From: Callorhinus ursinus
Taxonomy: Eukaryota > Chordata > Mammalia > Carnivora > Otariidae
Reading direction: 5' to 3'
Assembly (NCBI RefSeq): GCF_003265705.1
Contig: NW_020313045.1
Location: 2,284,818-2,348,817 of the forward strand
DNA length: 64,000 nt
Position numbers and translations under genes: made by a program. Shown here piece after piece: positions 37,121 to 47,988 of the stretch. The notes beneath the pieces were generated by a model. That model was not told the origin of the DNA. It saw only the letters and a program-made list of their open reading frames with translations, and made no database searches. The first letter of the stretch is position 1, and each line of letters starts with the position of its first letter.

Positions 37121-39560
37121 ACACTACCTATTATTAACTCAAATATATTACCTACTAATTCTTAATGTAAAATTTAGTAAAAAAATGCAGACGCCATGAT
37201 TCTTTACTCTGTTTTAGAAAATGTATCTTTTTGTGATATGCAATAAGGTATACTGGGGGAAACTACCATAGACCAACACACTAAAGAGTGAAGGGGGAAA
37301 AAAAATACCCAGCTCTGACAACTTCGTTTGCGTCAAATGCCAACTAGTTGGTAAACACACACATTAAAATGCACTCTGGAGTGGAGGTAGAAGGTGCTTG
37401 TGTTTGACTGTCAGATCTGGCTAACTGCTGCTCCTTGGCCTGATGTACAGATAAAATCTGCACAGCTGGACCCTACCTCACACTGCTCAGCTCACACACT
37501 TCTTTGCTGTCACACTGGTGTCAAACATGTCAGGCTGCTCACAAATGCCGCACAGAAGCCAGAGAGTGCAAAATCCAACCTTCCCCACCTGGTAGGAGGA
37601 CATGAAGACCCTTCCATGAGGACTACGTCCCTTTTCAGAGCTCTAGCAAGGAAAGAAAACATACACACAAGACCTTAAGAAAAACACACTGCAACTCAAA
37701 ACCATAAAGGTTTAAAGTTGGAGGTTGAACTTTAACCCTAATCCTCTGACTCCTGTGAAAAGTTAAGCTCTATCTGAGCTTGCAAATCTTGTCAAAGAGA
37801 GACATGGTTGAGAATCATACAGTTATTATATTAAAAAGATTAACCGGATTAAGACTCATAATAGGAGGGGGTATCTCACCTATAAATAAAATGTATTTTC
37901 TTCAGTCTCATCAGATTATGCTGCTAACTACTCTTATTCTTTAACCATTTTTCATTTTCCACATAATTTTTCACCTATGAATCGTATTTTGTCAGGTTTG
38001 ATAAAAATTTAATTTTGTTCTCTGATTTTTTTCAACATACAACCACAAATAAAGGCTTGTAAAAACAATCATCTGATCTTCTGAGGGTTTCAAATAATAA
38101 GTGGAAAAATTGACCTAGTCCTTAAGCAGGGCGTTGAGTAAGTAAAACCTCCCTGAGGAAGACACATCAAAACATTAGCCACAAGGATGAGTAAAAAAAA
38201 ATAGCTAAGCCAAAAGAAGTATAAATAAATATTTCATATACATGTATGCCAGATTTGCTTTAAATGAAAGGGGAAAAAAAAGTACTTCAACCACTTCAAG
38301 AAACTCAGTATTCACTTTCCTATGCTCACTGAAAATAATGGCATGGTGAAAATAAACAGAATTTGGAGGAAAGAGTAGAATTTGAGTCCAGACTCATCGC
38401 TTCCCACATGTGGTACACTCAAATAGACCTCTCCGGGTTTCAGTTTACTCATCTGTAAAACACTGTTTCATAGAGCACTATGAAGATGAAATAAAATCAC
38501 TTACGTATATTAGTGCATTTTACAAATGATAATCCATGCAGATATTAAGGAAATCACATTCAAATAGGGGGTGGGGTCTGCATAACAAAGCATGAATTAA
38601 GAAGCCAAAAGATAGTTCTAATGCCAGTTCTACCCATCTAGATAAATAATTTGGAATAGTCTCTTATCTCTATGTGAGGTGAATGAATGAATGAATGAAT
38701 GAACACATATACAGATCTAAGAACAGGGTCTGGCACATAAAAAGCCCTCAATACACTTTGGCAGCCACTTACTGTTATTTACTCCCTTATTCTGGGAAAT
38801 GAGTTTTATTTAGTAGTTATGAATTATCTATAAAAGAATCTATGTGTAACCCATCAAATTATACTTTATGCCATAAATTAATGCTACATGAGAAATTCAG
38901 ATATTAATTTACCTGGGTGAACTACAGCAGAAACATGTAAAAGGTCTCCATAAAATTTTATATATATATATAAAATGCCTCAATTAGCTACACTGGTGAT
39001 AAAAATAAAAATTATTGTAAAATTTTAGAACAGATGAAGAAACAAAAGCCCATCCAGAGACAAAAGGTGACTGGCAAGAGATTACATGACTGGTCATGAG
39101 ACTATCACAACTCATATTCTCATTTCCCAAGTACAAGGTCATTTCCACTATACTCCCACACTGATTCAGAGGCTAGAAAAATTTTATCTTTAAAAACTGT
39201 TCAATTTGTAACTTAAAAAGAACATATAAATACAAAAATCTTAAGTGATTTTAATTAAAAGCAATACTCTTTTTAAAATTTAAAACAAATGTTTATAGCA
39301 CTAATTTTGGACACCCAAGCCTTGGCTGCTTTGGTAGCTCTACAATGCTTTCAAGAAATTCTTTCAAGAAATTTACTTAGCATTTCTTGTTGTTTCCAAT
39401 AATGGGAGCCTACACTGTTGCAGACCAAAAATTCTGCCAGAGTAAATAATCTCATAATCCACAAAACATCAGAAAAAATTCTCAGGAGGTTTTTGCCTCA
39501 GTAGTAACACAAAAGTGGCCCTAGACTGCCCTTCTGCTCTTTCCTAAAAAATCTTAAATC
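37121..39560. other. Repeat-poor part of intron 1
   Basis: One MIR (38370-38530) and a (GAAT)n run near 38682-38702. Otherwise unrecognised sequence. Confidence 0.45.
38370..38530 (+). mobile_element. MIR remnant
   Basis: GGGTTTCAGTTTACTCATCT then GTAAAACACTG is the MIR core. Confidence 0.65.
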
Positions 39561-39576
39561 AAGACTAAAAGGATTA

Positions 39577-39753
39577 GGGGCTCCTGGGTGGCTCAGTGAG
39601 TTAACCATCTGCGTTCGGCTCAGGTGATGATCCAGGGGTCCTGGGATCAAGCTCCGCATCCAGCTCGCTGCTGAGCCTGCCCCTCCTCCTGCTCATGCAC
39701 TCTCTTCTCTCTCTCTCTCTCTCTCTCAAATAAATAAAAACTTAAAAAAAAAA
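39577..39753 (+). mobile_element. Can-SINE
   Basis: Head GGGGCTCCTGGGTGGCTCAG and a (CT)n tail. Target duplication AAGACTAAAAGGATTA (39561-39576) against AAGACTAAAAGGATCA (39754-39769). Confidence 0.93.
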
Positions 39754-39904
39754 AAGACTAAAAGGATCAAACTATTTCTAATCAAAAACTACAACCATGG
39801 AAAGCTAGATAAGACTTTAAGGCAAAGTAATGGAGAGAAAAATCAATTGAAACTGGCTCCAAAATGGTATAAATGACAAAATTAGAAGTACATTTTAAAA
39901 AGTG

Positions 39905-40098
39905 GGGGCGCCTGGGTGGTTCAGTCAGTTAAGCATCCAATTCTTGATTTCGGCTCAGGTCATGATATCTAGCCCTGCATCAGGCTTCACACTCAGTGCA
40001 GAGTCTGCTTGAAGATTCTTTCCCTCTTCCCCTAGCCCTACCCCCACCAAATAAATAACTAAATAAAATCTTTAAAAAATAATAAAGTAATTAATAAA
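39905..40098 (+). mobile_element. Can-SINE
   Basis: Head GGGGCGCCTGGGTGGTTCAG with an internal deletion around the middle of the tRNA-like part. Near-duplication ATTTTAAAAAGTG (39892-39904) and AATTTAAAAAGTG (40099-40111). Confidence 0.91.
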
Positions 40099-40099
40099 A

Positions 40100-41446
40100 A
40101 TTTAAAAAGTGATATAACTGTGGTTCATAAGCTCAAAAAGATTGAACATGGTAAGTAGAGAAACAGAAGAAATAAAATTAAATTATGCTTCTAGACAGGG
40201 AAACCTCAATGTCTGAGATGAAATACAAACAGGATAGGATTCAAAGCAGATTAGATATCACTGAAGAAAAGAACAGTGAACATGAAAACATATCAGTGGA
40301 AATTACCCAAAAGGAAGCCCAGGTTTAAAAAATAACAACAAAAACATTAACAGAGTATTAGTGAGCTGTGAGAGGACTTTAAGCTGTATAATACATGTAT
40401 TCAGAGCCACCAAAGAATAACAAAGAGAATGAGAAAAAGAAAAAGAACTGACCAAAAATTTTCCAAATTTGATTAAAGCTATAAATTATATTCACAGAGC
40501 CCTAGGCACAAAAAAATAAGGAAATAACATTATAGCACAATATAATCAGATTACTTAAAATCAGTGAAAAGAGAAAATCTTAAAAGCAGAGAAAAAGAAA
40601 TAGTATGTACACAGAAACAAATCATTACATGGAATATCTCGTTGGAACAATGTTAGCCAGAAGACAGTGAAAAAACATTTTCAAAAAACTGAGAGAAAAA
40701 TATTTGTCAACTAGGTTTCTATAGCAAGCCAAAATATCTTTCAAAAACAAAGGCAAAAGAAACATGTTTGCATATACAGAAAAATAAAAATAATTTAATA
40801 CCAGCAAAGCTTCACTGTAAGAAATGATAAAGACCTCCAAGCAGAAAAAAATGACACTAGGTAGAAATCTGAGTTTACACAAAGGAATGAAGATAATCAA
40901 AAATATTAACTCACTGGATATATAAAAGACGTTATCCTCACTATTTAAATCTTTACAAAAGATAACTATTTAAAGCAAAAAAAAAAATAGTACCTTGTGG
41001 GGTTTATAATATATGTAGAAGTTAAATGTATAACAACAATATCACAATGGTCAAAAAGAAATGGAAGTATATTGTTATAAAATTCTTAAACTATATTTAA
41101 AGTTCATAGTACTACTTAAAGAAATATTCTATTAAGATAAAGATGGATGCTAGAAACCCATAAAACAACCATAAAATAACAACAAAGAGTTACAGGTAAT
41201 AAGCCAACAAGGGAGATAAAATGGAATCATGTAAAATCAATCCAAAAAGGGAGAAATAGAGAAAAAAGGAGAACAAAGGGTAGACAGTAAAATGTTAGAA
41301 CTAAACCCAACCATATCAACAATCACATTACATATAAACAGTCTAAACAACTCAGTTAAAAGGAAGAGACTACCAGGTTACATTTTAAAAAATATCCAAG
41401 TATCTGCTACCTATAACAAATTGACTTAAAATATAAAGAAACAAAT
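40100..41446 (+). mobile_element. Old L1M/HAL1-like remnant
   Basis: Degenerate L1 sequence. An ORF1-like part has AAAATTTTCCAAATTTGA near 40455 and AGAAATGATAAAGACCTCCA near 40825. It is followed by early ORF2-like sequence (TATAAACAGTCTAAACAACTC near 41335). All frames are broken. It is older than the L1MA-like copy next to it. Confidence 0.65.
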
Positions 41447-42820
41447 AGGATTGAGAGAAGACATAAAAGCAAAAGGCAAGCTGTCAGTACTCAGTCTGGT
41501 GCTTTTCAGGATTGAGAGAAGACATACAAGCTTAAGAATTCTGCCACAAGAGGAAGCAAAAAGTGTGGGACAGGGATATCCATAGAAGGTTTGCAAAAAC
41601 CTCAGAATCCCTAGTAGGGCTGACAGAAGGTATTTCTCTCTGGAAGTCAGTCAGTAAAGACTGGAGGAGCCAGCAATGCAAGACTTCAAGGAATATGAAA
41701 AAATGGGGAAATGGAGATCTGTGATTTGGCCAATAAACAATTCAAAATAGCTATTTGAAGGAACCTCAATAAGCTATGAGAATACACAAAGATAATTCCA
41801 TAAAATTAGGGAAACAATGCATGAACAAAATTAGAAGTTAAACAAAGAGACAGAAATGATATAAAACCAAACAAATTCTGAAGCTGAAGAACACAATGAA
41901 TGAAATAAAAAATACAATAGACAGTATGGACAGCAGAATGGATCAAGCAGAAGAAAGAATCTGTGAAACAGGACCTCTGAAACTACCCAGATAAAGGAGA
42001 ACAAGGAAAAAAAAAAGAGTGAGGAAAGCCTACGTGAGCTATGAGATACCACCAAGAGAAGCAGAATATGAACTATTGGAGTCTAAGGAGGAAAAAAAAG
42101 GAGAAGCAGGTAGAAAGGCCTATTCCAAAAAATAATGTCTGAGAATTTCCCAAATCTGGGGAAAGATTTGGCCATCCAAATTCACGAAGCTTTTAGGAGC
42201 CCCAAACAGATTCAACTCAAAAAGATCTAACTGAAGACACATTACAATAAAACTGTCAGAAATCAAAAACAAAGAGAATCTTAAAAGTCGCAAGAGAACC
42301 TTGTCACCTATAAAGGAACTCTGACAAGGCTATGAATGAATTTCTCAGCAGAAACCTCACAGACCAAGAAAAAGTGGGGTGATATATTCAAGGTGCTGAA
42401 AAAAAAATGCCAACCAAAACTACCAAAAATACTTTACCTAGCAAAGTTGTCCTTCAAAAATGAAGGAAAAATAAAGACTTTCCCACACAAAATCTCAGTG
42501 AGTTCCTCCCTACTAGATAATGCCTTGCAAGAAATGCTAAATAAAGAATTCTCCAAGCTGAAATGAAAAGATGCTATTTATTTCAAAGGATGAAAATATA
42601 CAACATAGAGGTAAAGTACATAGTAAAATTCAGAGCTCCATTAGAGTTATACTGTAATATTGTGATGTGTTAACTACTTATCTCTAGTAAAAAGGTTAAA
42701 GGACAAAAACATTAAAACAACTATAGCTACAATAACTTGTTAATGTATACACAATATAAAAAGAGACAAATTGTGACATCAAAAACATAAAAGAGGAAGA
42801 ATAAAAGGGTAGAGTTTTTG

Positions 42821-42932
42821 GAGCACCTGGCTGGCTCAGTTGGTGGAGCATGCAACTCCTGATCTCAGAGTTGTGAGTTCGAGCCCCACGATGGGTGTAG
42901 AGATTACTTAAAAATAAAATTTTTAAAAAAAT
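42821..42932 (+). mobile_element. Short tRNA-like Can-SINE
   Basis: About 112 bases: a tRNA-like body with a good B box (GAGTTCGAGCC) leading directly to an A-rich tail, with no CT section. Exact 17-base duplication AAAGGGTAGAGTTTTTG at 42804-42820 and 42933-42949. It lies in the ORF1-ORF2 spacer of the older L1. Confidence 0.9.
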
Positions 42933-44114
42933 AAAGGGTAGAGTTTTTGTACGCAGATGGAGTTAAGTTGTTATCAGCATAAAACAGTCCTGTTATATGT
43001 ATAAAATCTTTTATGGAAGCCTCACAGAAACCATAAAGCCAAACCTTAGAGTAGACACACAAACATAAAGAGAAGGAAATCAAAACACACCACTATAAAA
43101 AATCATCAATGCACAAAGGAAAACACCAAGAGAGGAAGAAAGGAATAAGGGAACTGCAAGACAACCAAAACACAACTGATAAGATGGCATTAGTAAGTCC
43201 TTTCCTATTCATAATCATTCTAAACGTTAATGAATTAAAGTCTCCAATCAAAAGACACAGAGTGGCTAACTGGATTTTTTTAAAAAAGACCCAACTATAC
43301 ACTGCCTTCAGGAGATACACACAGGCTCAAAGTAAAGGGATGGAAAAAGAGAGTCCATGCAAGATGGAAACCAAAAAAGAAAAGGAGTAGCTATACATAT
43401 ATGAAATAGACTTTAATTCAACTTTAACAAGAGGCAAAGAAGACCATTACATAATGATAGAGGAGTCAACTCATCAAGGGACTAGAACAATAAGTATGTA
43501 AGCTCCCAACACTGGAGCACCTAAATACATTAAACAAATACTAACATATCTGAAGAGAGAAACAGACAACAATATAATAATAGTAGGGGCATTCACTACC
43601 CCATCTCAAGAATGGATAAATCATCCTGATAGAAAACCAGTATGGAAACATTAAACTTTAACTAAACGTTAGACCCAATGGACCTAACAGACATATATAA
43701 AACATTCCATCCAACAGCAGTAGAATACACATTCTTCTTAAGCACAAACAGAACATTCTCCAGGTCAGATCATATATGTTAGGCAACAACACAAGTCTTA
43801 CCTAATTAAAAAGCAAAAAAAACAAGAAACAAAAAGAAAAACTGAAATGAAACCAAGTATCTTTTTCAACCAGAATGGTACGAAACTAGAAACGAGTAAC
43901 ACAAGGAAAGCCGAAAAATCCACAAATATGAGCCAATTAAATAACACACTCCTGAACCAAGAGGTCAAAGAAGATACCAAAATAGAATTTTAAAAATATC
44001 TTGAAACAAATGAAAATGGAAACAAAATATCAAAACTTATGGGATGCAGCAAAAGCAATTCTGAGAAGAAAATTTATAGTGATAAATGCTTAAGTTAAAA
44101 AAACAGAAGGAACT

Positions 44115-44301
44115 GGGCACCTGGGTGGCTCAGTTGGTTAAGCGACTGCCTTCGGCTCAGGTCATGATCCTGGAGTCCCGGGATCGAGTCCCACATCAGG
44201 CTTCCTGCTCAGCAGGGAGTCTGCTTCTCCCTCTGACCCTCTTCCCTCTCGTGCTTTCTATCTCTCATTCTCTCTCTCTCTCAAATAAAAATCTTTAAAA
44301 A
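44115..44301 (+). mobile_element. Can-SINE in older L1 ORF2
   Basis: Head GGGCACCTGGGTGGCTCAGT and AAATAAAAATC tail. Target duplication AAAAAAACAGAAGGAAC at 44097-44113 and 44302-44318. Confidence 0.93.
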
Positions 44302-45183
44302 AAAAAAACAGAAGGAACCGAACTTTACACCTCAAGGAACTAGACAAGAACAAACTGAGCCCATGTTTGCAGAAAGAAGGAAATAACCAAAAGCAGAACA
44401 GAAAGAAATGAAATGGAGTCCAAAAAAACAATGGAAAAGAACAAAATTAAGAGCTTGGGTTTTTTTTTTTTTTTTTTAAAGATAAGCAAAACTGACCAAC
44501 CTTTAGCTCACCAGCTAGGGAAAAAAGAGAGAAGACTCAACTAAATAAAATCGGAAATGAAAGAGGAGATACTACAGCTGATGCCACAGAAACAGAAAGG
44601 ATTATAAGAGACCACTATGAACAATTATATACCAATTAATGGAATAACCTAAAAGAAATGTATAAATTCCTAGAAACAGTCACCTACTAAGACTAAACCA
44701 TGAAGAAATAGAAAATCTAAACACACCAGCAACAAGTAAAAAGATTCAATGAGTTATCAAAAAACTCCCAACAAAGAAAAGCCCAGAACGAGATGGTTTC
44801 ACTGGTTAATCCACCAAACATTTAAAGAAGAAATAATGAATATCCTGCTCAGACTTTTCCAAAAAATTAAAGAGGAAGGAACACTCCCAAATTCATTTTA
44901 CAAGGCCAGCATTGCCCTGATATCAGAGTCCAGTAATGATACTACAAGAAAAAACAAAACAACAACAACAATAAAACTACAGGCCAATATTCTGGATGAA
45001 TACAGATGTAAAAAATTCTCAAAAAAATATTAGGAAACCAAATTCAACAGCATGTTAAAAGGTTCATACACCATAATCAAGTGGTATTTATACCTGGTAT
45101 GCAATGATGTTCAGTATACATAAATCACTAAGTGTAATAGATGACGTTAATAAAATGTAACATAAAAATCATATGATCATCTC

Positions 45184-46210
45184 GGGGGGGCGGAGCAAGA
45201 TGGCGGAGGAGTAGGAGACCTAGATTTCGTCTGGTCTCAGGAATTCAGCTGAATAGGGATCAAACCATTCTGAACACCTACGAACTCAACAGGAGACCGA
45301 AGAAGAGAGTAGCAACAACTCTCTGAACAGAAAAGTGACCACTTTCTGGAAGGTAGGACGTGCGGAGAAGTGAATCCGAGGCGATATTCGGGAGGATAGA
45401 CGGCGGGGGAGGGGCCTCGGCAGCCGCTTCTGGCAAGTGCTAGAGCCGCGGAGCACAAAATCGGACCTTTTAGAAGTTGGCTCAGAGGAGGGACGTCGCT
45501 GCAGTGGCTAAGCGGGGGGTGGAACCCTCCCGGGACAGTGTGGTCTCAGGACCCTTGGGGTCACAGAAAGACGGGGGGTGCCTGAGTGCGCCAGAGCTCC
45601 CAGGTATCAGAGCGGGGAAGCCGGCTGCAGAGACGGAGCAGAGTCGCGGGCTCTCAGCTCGGGGTTGCCATAAACTGTGATCTGCGGCCCAGTCGGGGCA
45701 CGGCTCCTCCAGCAGGGACCCAGCAGGCGGCAGATCCGGGGAGACTCCCCTTCCTTCCCGGGGAGGAGCGGTGCGGGAACGCACTGCAGGGATCTGCTGG
45801 GTTTGGAGACTGCGTGGGGTCGGGTGCCAGAGATAGCAACGCTCGGTCACAGGCCGGGTGAGCACGGAGTGCGGCCAGAGACCGGGGACACGGAAGTGAC
45901 TGCTTTTCTCTGGGGGCACACTGAGGAGCGGGGCCCCGAGTTCTCAGCTCCTCCGGGTGGAGATAGGGAGGCCACCATTTCTGCCCTGGTACTCCAAGGC
46001 TGTACGGAGAGCTTGCAGGGAACAAAAGCTCCTGAGAGCAAACCGGAGCAGCTTCCTTAGCCCGGACCCACAAGGGCGGGGCAATTCCGCCTCCGGCAAA
46101 GACATTTGGAAACCACAGCAACAGGCCCCTCCCCCAGAAGATCAGCACAAACAGCCAGCAAGCCAAGACCAAGTTGATCGATCAAGGAGAACGGTAGAAC
46201 TCCAGCGCTA
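45184..46210 (+). promoter_or_regulatory. L1 5' UTR promoter, CpG-rich, with YY1-like site
   Basis: A dense CpG and GC stretch contrasts sharply with the AT-rich surroundings. AAGATGGCGG at 45197-45206, 13 bases from the element's start, matches the YY1 core found near position +13 of human L1, where it sets the start of transcription. The region probably acts as an internal Pol II promoter; activity and methylation cannot be judged from sequence. Long open frames on both strands here are best explained by the high GC content (see findings for the antisense one). Confidence 0.75.
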
Positions 46211-46317
46211 GGGGAATACTGCACATAGATTCATGGCTTTTTTTTTTTTTTTTTCCATGATTCATTATTTCATCAAAGTTAATTTTTGTTGACTTTTTTT
46301 ATTTTTCTTTTTCCCTT

Positions 46318-46808
46318 TCTTAACCAACATCTTATCAATCCCTTTTTTTAAAAAAAAAAAACATTTTTCATTTTTCATTTTTCATTTTTAGAGTCATATT
46401 TTATCCCTTCATAGTAGTTACCCTTATTTTTGGCATATATATATAAGTTGTTCTCTCTTTAAGATTTTGAGGTACAGTTTCTTCTAACAGATCAAAATAT
46501 ACCCTAAATCACTAGTGTATGGCTTTGTTCTAGTCTCCTGCCTGATCACATTCTCTCCCTTTTTCCTTTTTTTTTTTTCTTTTCTTAAATCTTTCTTTTT
46601 TCAAACAACTTATCTTACCAAGTCCTTTTATAAAACCTTTTATAATTTTCATCTTTACAGTCATCTTCCATCCCTTCATTGTATCAACCCTTATTTTGTA
46701 CATATATGTCTTTCTTCCTTTAAAATTTTAGGAGGCACTTTTTTCTAACAGACCAAAATACGCCCAAAATCTAGTGTGTGGCACTGATCTATGCACTAGC
46801 CTGATCAT
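46318..46808 (+). repeat. Duplicated T-rich module in the L1 leader
   Basis: Two diverged copies (about 46318-46553 and 46600-46808) share the same order of landmarks: CATCCCTTCAT/ATCCCTTCAT, ACCCTTATTTT, CATATAT, TTTCTTCTAACAGA or TTTTTTCTAACAGA, CTAGTGT..GGC and GCCTGATCA. They lie between the CpG-rich promoter and ORF1 of the full-length L1, so they look like an internal tandem duplication of leader sequence. Confidence 0.75.
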
Positions 46809-47009
46809 ATTTGATCATATTCTGCTTTTTTTGTATTGTTTTGTTTTTGTTTTTATCTTTTTTTCTTTTTTCTCTTTCTTTTTTCTTTCTTTCCCTTTCT
46901 TTTCCCCTGGTTTCAGGTCTTTTCTGATTTGTATACAGTATATTTGCTGGGGACGTTGTAAACCTGTTAGCATTTCGTTCTCTCATTCATCTAGTCTCCT
47001 CTGGACAAA

Positions 47010-47906
47010 ATGACAAGACGAAAGAAATCACCTCAGCAAAAAGAACAAGAGGTAGTACCGTCAGCCAGGGACCTACTCAATACAGACATTAGTATGATGT
47101 TGGACCTAGAGTTCAGAATCATGACTTTAAAGATACTAGCTGGGCTTGAAAAAAGCGTGGAAGTTATTAGAGAAACCCTTTCTGGAGAAATAAAAGAACT
47201 AAAATCTAACCAAATCGAAATCAAAAAGGCTATTGATGAGGTGCAATCAAAAATGGGGGCACTAACTGCTAGGATAAATGAGGCAGAAGAGAGAATCAGC
47301 GATATAGAAGACCAAATGATGGAAAATAAAGAGGCTGAGAAAAAGAGAGAGAAACAACTACAGGATCACGAGGGCAGAATTCGAGAGATAAGTGATACAA
47401 TAAGACGAAACAACATTAGAATAATTGGGATCCCAGAAGAAGAAGAGAGAGAGAGGGGGGCAGAAGGTATATTGGAGCAAATTATAGCAGAAAACTTCCC
47501 TAATGTGAGGAAGGAAACAGGCATTAAAATCCAGGAGGCACAGAGAACCCCTCTCAAAATCAATAAAAATAGGCCAACACCCCGACATCTAATAGTAAAA
47601 CTTACGAGTCTCAGAGACAAAGAGAAAATCCTGAAAGCAGCTCGGGAGAAGAGATATGTAACCTACAATGGTAGAAACATTAGATTGGCAACAGACCTAT
47701 CCACAGAGACCTGGCAGGCCAGAAAGGACTGGCAAGATATCTTCAGAGCACTAAACGAGAAAAATATGCAGCCAAGAATACTATATCCAGCTAGGCTATC
47801 ATTGAAAATAGAAGGAGAGATAAAAAGCTTCCAGAACAAACAAAAACTAAAGGAATTTGCAAACACGAAACCAGCCCTCCAAGAAATATTGAGAGGGGTC
47901 CTCTAA
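47010..47906 (+). CDS. L1 ORF1 protein (RNA-binding chaperone), intact
   Basis: This is an uninterrupted 298-residue ORF1p of a carnivore L1. It has a basic N-terminus ([14 protein letters not shown]). Residues about 45-130 are rich in Lys, Glu, Ile and Leu with heptad spacing (coiled-coil trimerisation region). An RRM-like section contains [13 protein letters not shown] (about 133-145) and [10 protein letters not shown] (about 191). The C-terminal domain includes KREKRY-like [11 protein letters not shown] and [17 protein letters not shown]1p coats L1 RNA as a trimer and acts as a nucleic-acid chaperone. The usual mammalian length is about 300-360 residues, so this is complete. The Met at 47010 begins the only long open frame and is followed, after 82 bases, by ORF2. 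The protein is likely translatable if the L1 is transcribed. Confidence 0.93.
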   Translation: MTRRKKSPQQKEQEVVPSARDLLNTDISMMLDLEFRIMTLKILAGLEKSVEVIRETLSGEIKELKSNQIEIKKAIDEVQSKMGALTARINEAEERISDIEDQMMENKEAEKKREKQLQDHEGRIREISDTIRRNNIRIIGIPEEEERERGAEGILEQIIAENFPNVRKETGIKIQEAQRTPLKINKNRPTPRHLIVKLTSLRDKEKILKAAREKRYVTYNGRNIRLATDLSTETWQARKDWQDIFRALNEKNMQPRILYPARLSLKIEGEIKSFQNKQKLKEFANTKPALQEILRGVL

Positions 47907-47988
47907 GCAAAGAGAGAACCTAAAAGCAGCAAAGATCAGAAAGGAACACAGACAACAGACAGTTAACAGTCACCTTACAGGTAATACA

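Larger units (their letters stand above)
41470..45183 (+). mobile_element. Older L1 (L1MA-age), left arm, interrupted by the young L1
   Basis: Degenerate L1 in plus orientation. Its ORF1 remnant (about 41700-42560) includes a still-readable C-terminal stretch at 42336-42566 (KKWGDIFKVLKKKCQPKLP). The ORF1-ORF2 spacer carries a SINE (42821-42932). The ORF2 remnant from about 43180 shows endonuclease text (for example, LNVNELKSPIKRHR at about 43230) and RT sequence up to the catatgatcatctc junction at 45183. Many stops and indels are present. It continues as the right arm at 52489. Confidence 0.82.

Noticed and set aside
42821..42932. tRNA gene
   Set aside because: It has tRNA-like A and B boxes but an A-rich tail and target-site duplications, so it is a SINE. 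The same applies to the other SINE heads.
45477..46211. Several plus-strand frames in the L1 5' UTR
   Set aside because: GC-rich sequence has few stop codons. These frames overlap one another and show no protein-like features.
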